DNA of 5,049 nt. It comes from an uncultured Clostridia bacterium (GTDB lineage Bacteria; Bacillota; Clostridia; Christensenellales; Borkfalkiaceae). The first letter of the stretch is position 1; each line of letters opens with the position of its first letter. A program made the position numbers and the translations under genes. Below are positions 1-5,049 of this stretch, in pieces. The stretch is taken from contig CAMWLA010000098.1 of NCBI GenBank assembly GCA_947174975.1, positions 1 to 5,049 of the forward strand, given 5' to 3'. The notes under the pieces were generated by a model, which saw only the letters and a program-made list of their open reading frames with translations, had not been told where the DNA came from and searched no databases.

Positions 1-6
1 TTATAT

Positions 7-12
7 TATAAT
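7..12 (+). promoter_or_regulatory. possible -10 box upstream of the minD-like gene
   Basis: A perfect TATAAT lies 20 nt before the ATG of the MinD-like gene. The matching -35 position would fall outside the window, so the promoter cannot be confirmed. If it is used, transcription would begin around position 19, just before the AGGAG ribosome binding site at 21-25, giving a very short leader. The stretch is AT-rich, so a chance match is quite possible, and the gene could instead be co-transcribed with an upstream gene (minC is the usual neighbour) that is not visible here. Confidence 0.35.
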
Positions 13-31
13 CGTTAAAAAGGAGTAATTT

Positions 32-763
32 ATGGCAACTAAAATTTATATGACAAACCTAAAGGGCGGTACGGGCGTCACAACTTGCTGTATCGGGCTT
101 GGTCTTTCGCTTGCAAAAGCGGGCGAAAGAACGCTGATTATAGACGGCGACAGGTTTGCAGCGAACGCGCTTTGTATGTGCGGATTGGGAAATATGCAGA
201 TTTACACGCTTGCAGACTACGAAAAGGGCGCATGCCGCGCAAAGCAGACGCTTATCCCCCACCACCATACGGTCAATTTGTCTCTTGCGTCCTCTTTGGG
301 CTTAACCGACGAAAAATTTGCCGAAGCCGCCGTGGACGAGCTTGACGGTCTGTTCGATTACATACTGCTTGACAATATAGCCAAGAAAAAATGCAACGGT
401 GCGATAATTGTTACCGAACCGCACTTACCGTCAATAAAAAGCACGGACGCGTGCAAAGCGCAGCTTGCCGACAGCGGAATTAAGAATATTTCGCTTTTCG
501 TCAACAAGCTGAACGGCGGGCAGATTATTAACGGCGAGGTTATGACCGCGCAAGAAATCGCTTCGCTTCTGCGCTTGCCGCTGAAAGCCGTAATACCCGA
601 AGACTTGTCGCTTCCGCTGGGTAAATGGAAAAAGACCACCTTAAAGGCTTTTAAGGCGGCGGCTGAAACGGTGAGCGGTAAGCGCGAATCGGTTTGCAAC
701 GTGTTAAAACCCTATTTCGGGTTTAACGGATTTATAAAACGCAAAGTGAGGGAAAGATTATGA
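32..763 (+). CDS. minD: divergent MinD-family (ParA/MinD-type) P-loop ATPase
   Basis: MinD is a peripheral membrane ATPase that, with MinC and MinE, keeps the division ring away from wrong sites. This 243-residue protein aligns with E. coli MinD (270 residues) without a gap through the N-terminus. The deviant Walker A is KGGTGVTT (11-18), DGD at 38-40 matches the DxD of switch I, and N45 is retained. The Walker B strand is DYILLD (109-114). The segment at 168-192 (GEVMTAQEIASLL then AVIPED) matches the MinD 'GDMLS.EDVLEIL..GVIPED' block. The C-terminal GFIKRKVRERL resembles the MinD membrane-targeting helix (GFLKRLFGG). Oddities: the P-loop lysine at position 16 is valine, and the switch II 'DSPAG' is DNIAKKK with about nine residues missing after it. 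An AGGAG (21-25) six bases before the ATG fixes the start. The gene overlaps the MinE-like gene by ATGA. MinD family membership is fairly sure; ATPase activity is doubtful. A TadZ/CpaE-like role is a weaker alternative. Confidence 0.82.
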   Translation: MATKIYMTNLKGGTGVTTCCIGLGLSLAKAGERTLIIDGDRFAANALCMCGLGNMQIYTLADYEKGACRAKQTLIPHHHTVNLSLASSLGLTDEKFAEAAVDELDGLFDYILLDNIAKKKCNGAIIVTEPHLPSIKSTDACKAQLADSGIKNISLFVNKLNGGQIINGEVMTAQEIASLLRLPLKAVIPEDLSLPLGKWKKTTLKAFKAAAETVSGKRESVCNVLKPYFGFNGFIKRKVRERL

Positions 764-975
764 ATACGGAATTTAAGAGAATGTTGTCGCTTGACCGCGA
801 CGATATGTCCGACTTCGAAAGAGAGCTGTTTTTATCGGACGTGAAAAAAGTGACCGACGAATACTTCGAAAGCGACGGTAACCCGTCATTAGAGGTGACG
901 AGGGTCGACGACGGGTTTTTGATCTGCTTGCTTATGTCTGCAAGGCGAATTAAAAACGTAAAAAAACCGCAGTGA
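760..975 (+). CDS. minE: short MinE-like cell division topological specificity factor
   Basis: MinE binds membrane-bound MinD, stimulates its ATPase and displaces MinC, producing the Min pattern. This 71-residue product sits directly after the MinD-like gene, overlapping it by four bases (ATGA), which implies translational coupling; GAGG at 748-751 serves as a ribosome binding site. Residues 24-37 (FLSDVKKVTDEYFE) fit the MinE helix 'LRKDILEVICKYV'. Residues 43-48 and 52-60 fit the following two beta strands (E. coli 'VTVQLEQ' and 'SILELNVTL'), ending in RIKNVKK as in clostridial MinE tails. What is missing is most of the N-terminal MinD-contact helix: only 23 residues precede the C-terminal domain, about 20 fewer than in E. 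coli (88 residues in total). The stop codon is embedded in the terminator stem. The assignment rests on position plus weak sequence similarity; a lineage-specific MinD partner of MinE-like fold is the alternative. Confidence 0.62.
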   Translation: MNTEFKRMLSLDRDDMSDFERELFLSDVKKVTDEYFESDGNPSLEVTRVDDGFLICLLMSARRIKNVKKPQ

Positions 976-991
976 TTTTCACTGCGGTTTT
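963..991. terminator. bidirectional intrinsic terminator between convergent operons
   Basis: A perfect 13-bp inverted repeat (AAAACCGCAGTGA at 963-975, TCACTGCGGTTTT at 979-991) closes on a 3-nt TTT loop. Read on the plus strand it ends in TTTTA followed by ATTT; read on the minus strand it ends in a run of six T (961-966). It therefore has terminator geometry in both directions and lies between the ends of the convergent minDE-like unit and the S41 peptidase gene (stop at 1004). The TGA of the MinE-like gene (973-975) forms part of the left arm, so a ribosome at the stop codon would cover half the stem. Confidence 0.9.
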
Positions 992-1003
992 AATTTAGCC
1001 GTT

Positions 1004-2332
1004 TTAGCGCGATTTGATTATTTCTACTGCCGATTGAAGTTCTTTGTCTCCCTTCGTCCATTCCCACTCTGTTGGAACTGCCGTACAGCCGTCTTCAAGG
1101 GTTACACCCCTATCGTGAATACTCGTAGTTTTGTCCGGCCAGAAAATTTTTGCCGTCGTAAGCTTTAACACTTCGCCCGTCCTATAATTCGTAAAAGGCG
1201 TCTGCATAATTCCCTTGCCGTATGTCTGAGCGTTCTTCGCTCCCTCATTCGTCGGGTACAGCCAGTTAACGTAGCCGTCTGAATATTGCGATAAGAAAAT
1301 ATTTTCATAAGGCAGCGCGCCGTAACAGTGCATTGCGCCGATCAGCGCTTCGGAAGCACTTGCCGTTCCCGCATTCGCAAGAACGAATACCTTAACGCTT
1401 TTATCCACCCTCTTGTTTTTGTCGGTAACTTTTTTACAGTAGAACTTTTCTTCTCTCCCTTTCTTATCCCGCGAAAGCATGGCAAGAGTTGACTTGCCGT
1501 CTGCAAACGCACCCGCAATATTCTGCATTACACTGACGTAGCCGCCGCCGTTTGAGCGAAGGTCCAAAATCAGCGACGTGCAGTTTGATGCATTGAACTT
1601 TTCTATCAGCGTAAAAAACTCGTCGGTTGCCGAACCGTAAAACTGGTCTAACCTAATATAAGCGCACCCATCGGGGAGAAAGGGCATCTTTAACTTGATA
1701 TCCAAACAAAGCTCAAGTCCGCCGTTTAGTGAATCGCTGAAAGTCCATCCCTCGGTCGAGGTACTGTAACTCGTATAGCTTGCAGTGTAATTTGCCTTTG
1801 CCATAGAGTAAGTTTCACCGTCGACGGAAGTCAAGCTGAATTTTTCACCGGTCTTTATCGGAGCGATAAAATCGGAAAAATTTTCGGATGAAGTAAAAGT
1901 AACTTCTTTGCCGTCGACGCTTCCGCTTCTTATCCAGTCGCCCGCTTGCAAACCCGATTTATAAGCGGGAGAGTTGCCGACGACCTTGCTTATATATACG
2001 CCTTCGTCTTTTTTGAATTGATAACTTATACCTATACCGCTTTTACTGCCTTGGTTACTTTTCATAACTTCCGCGTACTCTTCTTTCGTGTAATACTCGG
2101 AATATCTGTCAAGGTATTTTTCGGCAATCGCACTTAAAGAAGTTTCGGTAAAGGTTTCGTCGGGATCGCAGAAATAATAATTATCCTTTATAGTTTTAAT
2201 AGCCCATTCGTACGATGCGACCGTTCTGTTAGACGAGCATCTTTCAACTAAAAAACCCATACCGAATGAAACCAACGCAATAACAAGTGCAACTAAAACC
2301 GTTACTGCAATTTTTACTTTTTTATTACTCAA
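1004..2332 (-). CDS. membrane-anchored S41 family C-terminal processing peptidase with PDZ domain
   Basis: CtpA/CtpB/Prc-type serine peptidases cleave exported or membrane proteins from a free C-terminus, using a PDZ domain for substrate control. This 442-residue protein has an N-terminal membrane anchor (about 7-29), so the rest should be extracytoplasmic. A PDZ domain follows (about 95-175; GIGISYQF at 99-106, NSPAYKSGLQAGDWI at 120-134), then the S41 core with YIRLDQF (225-231) and DLRSNGGG (257-264). The nucleophile is S325 in NAGTASASE; the general base is K373 in YGKG, with Q377 four residues later, matching the Ser-Lys-Gln set of CtpB. Serine to lysine is 48 residues here against 25 in Prc and CtpB, an insertion of about 23 residues. 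The start is TTG: an in-frame TGA four codons upstream excludes any other upstream start, and GAGGTG is well placed. It is the second gene of an operon with an HTH protein. Family is secure; substrate is unknown. Confidence 0.93.
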   Translation of the reverse strand: MSNKKVKIAVTVLVALVIALVSFGMGFLVERCSSNRTVASYEWAIKTIKDNYYFCDPDETFTETSLSAIAEKYLDRYSEYYTKEEYAEVMKSNQGSKSGIGISYQFKKDEGVYISKVVGNSPAYKSGLQAGDWIRSGSVDGKEVTFTSSENFSDFIAPIKTGEKFSLTSVDGETYSMAKANYTASYTSYSTSTEGWTFSDSLNGGLELCLDIKLKMPFLPDGCAYIRLDQFYGSATDEFFTLIEKFNASNCTSLILDLRSNGGGYVSVMQNIAGAFADGKSTLAMLSRDKKGREEKFYCKKVTDKNKRVDKSVKVFVLANAGTASASEALIGAMHCYGALPYENIFLSQYSDGYVNWLYPTNEGAKNAQTYGKGIMQTPFTNYRTGEVLKLTTAKIFWPDKTTSIHDRGVTLEDGCTAVPTEWEWTKGDKELQSAVEIIKSR

Positions 2333-2337
2333 ATTTA

Positions 2338-2343
2338 CACCTC
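2338..2343 (-). promoter_or_regulatory. Shine-Dalgarno that fixes the TTG start of the S41 peptidase
   Basis: Minus-strand GAGGTG is complementary to the 3' end of 16S rRNA and sits five bases before the TTG at 2332-2330. It overlaps the TGA stop (2344-2342) of the upstream HTH gene, so ribosomes finishing that gene end on the next gene's binding site, suggesting coupled translation. The stop is also in the peptidase reading frame, so translation cannot start further upstream; the next methionine is residue 25, inside the membrane anchor. Confidence 0.85.
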
Positions 2344-2749
2344 ACTTCTGCTCGTACAATACGCGCAGTATCTGAAAAGTTACCGCCATTTCAAAATTTC
2401 TTAAATCGATTCCACAAGTTTTTTGTATTTTATTCAGTCTGTAAATCAAAGTATTTCTGTGCATATAAAGCTGTCGCGCCGTTTCGGAAACGTTCATTCC
2501 GTTTTTAAAAAAACTGTCCACGGTAAGCATTAAATCGGGGTGTTCGAATATGCGCGCAAAGCTTTTCATATCGTAACCCGAAATCAGCCTTTCTTTCTGA
2601 GATTTCGTAAGATAGGATACTATTTCTTCAAGCGGTATGTTTTTTGCCGAAAAAGCCGTTAATTCGGGCATACTACCGCCCCAATTTGAATTTTCGGGCG
2701 GTTTTTCTTCGCCTTTTATCTTAGATTTTTCAGTATGAATATCACTCAT
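2342..2749 (-). CDS. small stand-alone PucR/CdaR-type HTH transcriptional regulator
   Basis: The C-terminal part (about 74-133) is the helix-turn-helix typical of PucR/CdaR regulators (HTH_30 type). It has VDSFFKNGMNVSETARQLYMH (77-97), where NVSETARQLYMHRNTL matches the family's 'N.s.tA..L.vHrNTl', then IYRLNKIQKTCGIDL (102-116). Full-length family members carry a large N-terminal sensory or GGDEF-like region; here only about 70 residues precede the HTH. The first 28 are charged and probably disordered, and 37-72 looks helical. It should bind DNA, with no obvious ligand-binding domain. The ATG has AGGAG (2762-2758) eight bases upstream. It leads an operon with the S41 peptidase, separated by 9 nt, and a dyad covers its own promoter, so autoregulation is plausible. 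It could be a decayed longer regulator, but the clean start signals and intact HTH argue for a functional small protein. Confidence 0.85.
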   Translation of the reverse strand: MSDIHTEKSKIKGEEKPPENSNWGGSMPELTAFSAKNIPLEEIVSYLTKSQKERLISGYDMKSFARIFEHPDLMLTVDSFFKNGMNVSETARQLYMHRNTLIYRLNKIQKTCGIDLRNFEMAVTFQILRVLYEQK

Positions 2750-2764
2750 TTACAGTACTCCTAC

Positions 2765-2781
2765 GCGTTAAATTATAACGC
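2765..2781. promoter_or_regulatory. candidate operator: 17-bp dyad over the -10 box
   Basis: GCGTTAAATTATAACGC has arms GCGTTA and TAACGC that pair perfectly across a 5-nt spacer; seven of the eight symmetric positions match overall. It covers the whole -10 box (2777-2772) of the minus-strand promoter and reaches the predicted start site near 2765. A dimeric repressor bound here would block transcription. Because the dyad lies almost entirely upstream of the predicted transcript start, a DNA site is more likely than an RNA hairpin. The adjacent HTH protein is the obvious candidate binder, but that is inference. Confidence 0.6.
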
Positions 2782-2800
2782 ATTTTATCGGTATATGCAA
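2772..2800 (-). promoter_or_regulatory. sigma-A type promoter of the HTH-S41 peptidase operon
   Basis: On the minus strand, TTGCAT (2800-2795) and a perfect TATAAT (2777-2772) are separated by exactly 17 bases. Transcription would begin near 2765, giving a leader of about 16 nt that includes the AGGAG at 2762-2758. The spacing and the position relative to the ATG at 2749 make it the best promoter candidate for this operon. Confidence 0.7.
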
Positions 2801-2961
2801 TTCATTTCAGCCTCAAAAAATCAATTTTCAGCTTTATAATATATTGCCCTTATTCCGCATAAATTCCCGTAAGTGAAGTAAAATATTTGAAAGTGCTTTA
2901 CGCTTAATTTCGCCCTATACAATATAATATAGTGCAAATATTCATTTTTACCGATTTATTC

Positions 2962-2990
2962 TTGACATAAATTGTTAATTGTATTACAAT
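2962..2990 (+). promoter_or_regulatory. sigma-A type promoter of the membrane protein gene
   Basis: A consensus TTGACA (2962-2967) is followed after 17 bases by TACAAT (2985-2990), one mismatch from consensus. Transcription would start near 2997, leaving about 100 nt of untranslated leader before the ATG at 3098. This is the closest match to a housekeeping promoter in the window and suggests substantial constitutive expression unless the leader or a DNA-binding protein restrains it. Confidence 0.8.
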
Positions 2991-2996
2991 ATATAA

Positions 2997-3097
2997 GCGA
3001 ATGATGGGCACATATGTGGCTGTCAAATAAAATAATCACCTAAACAGCAGATAAGTTTTACGGGTTTTACGCCCGTTGAATGCCAGGAGATATTCTT
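2997..3097 (+). promoter_or_regulatory. 5' leader with possible hairpins, function unknown
   Basis: The predicted leader contains a perfect 10-bp palindrome CACATATGTG (3010-3019), a possible GCTGT/ACAGC pairing (3019-3023 with 3044-3048) that is mutually exclusive with part of the palindrome, and a small hairpin ACGGG/CCCGT (3060-3064 with 3072-3076) nine bases before the AGGAGA ribosome binding site (3085-3090). None matches a riboswitch class that I recognise, and there is no U-tract to make the hairpin a terminator. The stems are short, so the structure may be incidental. Confidence 0.3.
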
Positions 3098-5049
3098 ATG
3101 CAGAATGCAGAAAATAAATCAAAAAAGTTTGTAGTGCTTGCTACATACGTCGTTGCAGTGCTGTGTTTGCTTGCGGGTCTTTTCCTTCCGCTTTTCAACG
3201 GAAAGAATATTCTTGCATTAAAGCTCTTAGACGTATTTAAAGGCCTATTAGGTAAAGCAGACGATCCCAATGCATACGGACTTATGCATCGGGTCAGTAT
3301 GTTCGGAATTACAAAATTGAGCTTTGATTTTATGGCCCTCGTAATCGTGCTTTACGCATTCGTTACGGCGCTTGCATTGCTCTCTTTTATTCCGGTTGCA
3401 CTGTCCGTCCGCAAGGAAGGAAAGCTTGCCAAAAAGTTTTACTACGGAATCGAGATTGCGGCAACTATCGTACTTTCTCTGTTTTTCGTTGTCTTACTTC
3501 AAGATAAATGGGTAAACTGCTACAACATCGTTATAGCTATATGCGGAACTGTTGTTGCACTGCTTGTTTTAAGGGGAATGGACAAGGGTAAATATGCGGC
3601 TGTAAATTTCGTTTTATTCCTCCTCTCCGCAGTCGGCTTTGTGGCGTTGTTCGACATTATCGGAATGAAAGTAAGCCCGGATAAATTTGAGAAAATAAAG
3701 CTTACTTCCGCAATGGTCGGAGAAGGCAGCGGCGTTGACTATTTAACTACTCTGTTTGCACCCGAACTCAAACTTTCCGATATGCTTTCCCATTTGCCCG
3801 ATGCAAAAAGTAAGGCACTTCTAATGTTCGGCGCACTTGCCGCAACAGTCGTGCTTGTTAATTTCTTTATCGACACGATAAGACTTTGCACCGGCAAAGA
3901 CAAAAAAGTAGGTCTCTTCTTCAACGTTGTAAGATATGCGCTTGAAGTAATTTTGGCACTCTGCGTACTTTTAACCGCACTCTTCAGCAAAGCAGCTATC
4001 GGCTTAATGCTTATTGCAATTTTGGCTGTTTCGGTTATTAAGCTTGCAATAGTGACGATTAAATTGGTAATGTTCATTTTAAGAAAGCCCGACAATGCAA
4101 GAGTTGCCGACGGTAATGAAGAAGAACCCGTTGAGAATGATACTACCGACGAAGTACCTGAAGCGACAACCGAAGAAGTTCCGGCTGACGAATACGGCAC
4201 CGTAGATAACGTCGAGGAGCAGCCTTATGCAACCGACGGTTATGACGAAAGCAACGACGAAGATATTATTCCTTCCGAAGTTAAAGAAGACGACGACGGA
4301 TATATTTCACCCGAGGAAGACGCCTTGGTAAATCAAGAACGCATGGCGGAAGACGCACAAGAAGCGACTGAAGAAGTTGCCGATGAAGAGCCTTCGGAAG
4401 AAATAGATTATGAAATTAAAACGGACGGCACCTACCTCCTTCCCGCTGACGAAACAGTCAAGGAAGAGCCCGTAGAAGAGCCTATTGTCGAAGAAGCGGA
4501 CGAACCTATCGAAGAGGTTGAAAAGCCCGAGGAAGTTGAAGCAGCTGAAGACACTGCGGAAGAACCCGAAAAGGTTGAAGCAGTTGAAGAAGCTACCGAC
4601 GAAGAAGCGGACGAACCTATCGAAGAGGTTGAAAAGCCTGAGGAAGTCGAAGCAGTTGAAGACACTGCCAAAGAAGAAGATGCTCCTTCACACGAAGAGA
4701 TTAAGCCGTACAATCCTTACGAAAGACACAACAGTAATAATCCTTTCAGAGCTTACGAGCAGTCGTCTCAACCTATTCAGCCGTATAATCCTTATCAGTC
4801 TCAGACGGCAAAGCCTACGCAGACAACCCGTCCCGTTAACGAGCAGAAGCCCGCTCCTAAGTATAAACCTTACGAGCCCGCAAACGAAAGACCTCAAAAC
4901 GTCAGACCTTTGCAGCCCCGTCCCATCATTCAAGAATTTAAACCCGTTCCTCCTATCAGCGAACAGCCGAAGAAAGAGAAGCAAGTTTACACGATTGATA
5001 AGATTTACGCGGGTCCTATCGACGACTTCATCCGCAAGCTTTCCAACGA
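3098..5049 (+). CDS. multi-pass membrane protein with long acidic, Pro/Tyr-rich tail (3' end outside window)
   Basis: I do not recognise the family. The frame is open for 650 codons with no stop before the window ends; the ATG has AGGAGA (3085-3090) seven bases upstream. Residues 1-330 contain about eight hydrophobic segments (roughly 11-33, 76-103, 115-135, 143-158, 168-190, 240-260, 277-297, 301-328). An 'SAMVGEGSGVDYLTTLF' loop lies at 204-220. Lysine/arginine clusters (104-113, 160-165, 266-270, 329-330) may face the cytoplasm. Residues 331-530 form a low-complexity tail dominated by Glu, Asp, Val and Pro, including two near-identical 23-residue copies (465-487, 502-524). Residues 531-625 are rich in Pro, Tyr, Gln and Asn, with PYNPY at 537-541 and 562-566 and KPYEP at 590-594. 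From 626 the sequence turns basic and then more ordered (YTIDKIYAGPIDDFIRKLSN), perhaps the start of a C-terminal domain. The gene is monocistronic as far as can be seen, with its own strong promoter. A membrane scaffold or envelope role is only a guess. Confidence 0.88.
   Translation, partial: MQNAENKSKKFVVLATYVVAVLCLLAGLFLPLFNGKNILALKLLDVFKGLLGKADDPNAYGLMHRVSMFGITKLSFDFMALVIVLYAFVTALALLSFIPVALSVRKEGKLAKKFYYGIEIAATIVLSLFFVVLLQDKWVNCYNIVIAICGTVVALLVLRGMDKGKYAAVNFVLFLLSAVGFVALFDIIGMKVSPDKFEKIKLTSAMVGEGSGVDYLTTLFAPELKLSDMLSHLPDAKSKALLMFGALAATVVLVNFFIDTIRLCTGKDKKVGLFFNVVRYALEVILALCVLLTALFSKAAIGLMLIAILAVSVIKLAIVTIKLVMFILRKPDNARVADGNEEEPVENDTTDEVPEATTEEVPADEYGTVDNVEEQPYATDGYDESNDEDIIPSEVKEDDDGYISPEEDALVNQERMAEDAQEATEEVADEEPSEEIDYEIKTDGTYLLPADETVKEEPVEEPIVEEADEPIEEVEKPEEVEAAEDTAEEPEKVEAVEEATDEEADEPIEEVEKPEEVEAVEDTAKEEDAPSHEEIKPYNPYERHNSNNPFRAYEQSSQPIQPYNPYQSQTAKPTQTTRPVNEQKPAPKYKPYEPANERPQNVRPLQPRPIIQEFKPVPPISEQPKKEKQVYTIDKIYAGPIDDFIRKLSN
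4490..4669 (+). repeat. in-frame duplicated segment (two 69-bp copies, 111-bp period)
   Basis: Copies at 4490-4558 and 4601-4669 encode EEADEPIEEVEKPEEVEA followed by A or V and EDTA. They match at 65 of 69 bases; three differences are synonymous third-position changes and one changes Ala to Val. The 42 bp between them contain a shorter, degenerate echo (EKVEAVEE). Both copies stay in frame, so the tail appears to have lengthened by recent duplication within the acidic region of the membrane protein. Confidence 0.9.

Larger units (their letters stand above)
2750..3097. other. divergent AT-rich intergenic region with two promoters
   Basis: This 348-bp stretch separates the minus-strand HTH/peptidase operon from the plus-strand membrane protein gene. 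It contains the minus-strand promoter with its dyad (2765-2800), the plus-strand promoter (2962-2990) and the plus-strand leader (about 2997-3097). Between 2800 and 2960 it is very AT-rich with several chance TATAAT-like strings (2835-2840, 2924-2929) that lack a correctly spaced -35. No open reading frame with a ribosome binding site, and no tRNA or recognised riboswitch, was seen in it. Confidence 0.8.

Noticed and set aside
85..345. Plus-strand open frame overlapping the MinD-like gene
   Set aside because: It lies wholly within the MinD-like gene in another frame, lacks a ribosome binding site, and its Arg/Cys-rich composition is typical of an out-of-frame shadow.
2882..2942. Inverted repeat AATATTTG / CAAATATT with a 45-bp spacer
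   Set aside because: Only 8 bp, entirely AT-biased except one base, in an AT-rich intergenic region; likely chance.
3001..3030. Nine-codon upstream reading frame (MMGTYVAVK) at the start of the predicted leader
   Set aside because: It has no Shine-Dalgarno, starts almost at the predicted transcript start, and lacks a run of any one amino acid that would suggest attenuation.
2997..3097. Known riboswitch in the leader of the membrane protein gene
   Set aside because: No conserved core of the riboswitch classes I can recall (c-di-GMP, purine, preQ1, fluoride, THF, guanidine, SAM) could be found.
3739..4200. Minus-strand open frame of 153 codons
   Set aside because: Low-complexity Ser/Thr-rich shadow of the membrane protein gene without start signals; the plus-strand frame has a promoter, ribosome binding site and consistent membrane segments.
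4490..4669. Possible CRISPR-like or IS-derived direct repeats
   Set aside because: There are only two copies, both in frame within a coding sequence, with the differences mainly at third codon positions; this is a protein-level repeat.
4432..4713. Minus-strand open frame encoding a Ser/Ala/Thr-rich repetitive protein
   Set aside because: It is the antisense of the Glu-rich repeat region (GAA/GAG codons read as TTC/CTC or shifted to TCT/CTT), has no ribosome binding site, and lies inside a well-supported plus-strand gene.

Overview
The window looks like a chromosomal segment from a low-to-moderate GC Firmicute, most likely an uncultured Clostridia-type gut lineage. This is inferred from strong AGGAG-type ribosome binding sites, near-consensus sigma-A promoters, a PucR/CdaR-type HTH protein, a TTG start with a GAGGTG Shine-Dalgarno, and a clostridial-style MinD/MinE pair. 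No rRNA, tRNA, insertion sequence, CRISPR array or phage gene is visible.

Region 1 (1-991, + strand): a two-gene unit with an ATGA overlap. It encodes a divergent MinD-family ATPase and a short MinE-like protein, the division-site placement module. Both proteins are unusual. The MinD homologue keeps the signature lysine (K11) but has valine in place of the P-loop lysine (position 16), and its switch II region is rewritten and shortened. The MinE homologue keeps the C-terminal fold signature but lacks most of the usual N-terminal MinD-contact region. A strong 13-bp hairpin at 963-991 closes the unit and probably also terminates the convergent operon.

Region 2 (1004-2800, - strand): an operon of a small stand-alone PucR-type HTH protein followed 9 nt later by a membrane-anchored S41 (C-terminal processing) peptidase with PDZ domain, starting at TTG. 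Its promoter (TTGCAT-17-TATAAT) carries a near-perfect 17-bp dyad over the -10 box, a good candidate for an autoregulatory operator.

Region 3 (2750-3097): a 348-bp AT-rich divergent intergenic region. It holds the minus-strand promoter/operator and a near-consensus plus-strand promoter (TTGACA-17-TACAAT), followed by a leader of about 100 nt with possible hairpins.

Region 4 (3098-5049, + strand, runs off the window): a protein of at least 650 residues with about eight membrane segments. These are followed by a long, very acidic low-complexity cytoplasmic or extracellular tail, with an internal 111-nt-period duplication, and a Pro/Tyr-rich section with PYNPY motifs. No function is recognised. 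The most novel-looking elements are the divergent MinDE pair, the HTH-peptidase operon with its dyad operator, and this membrane/disordered protein.
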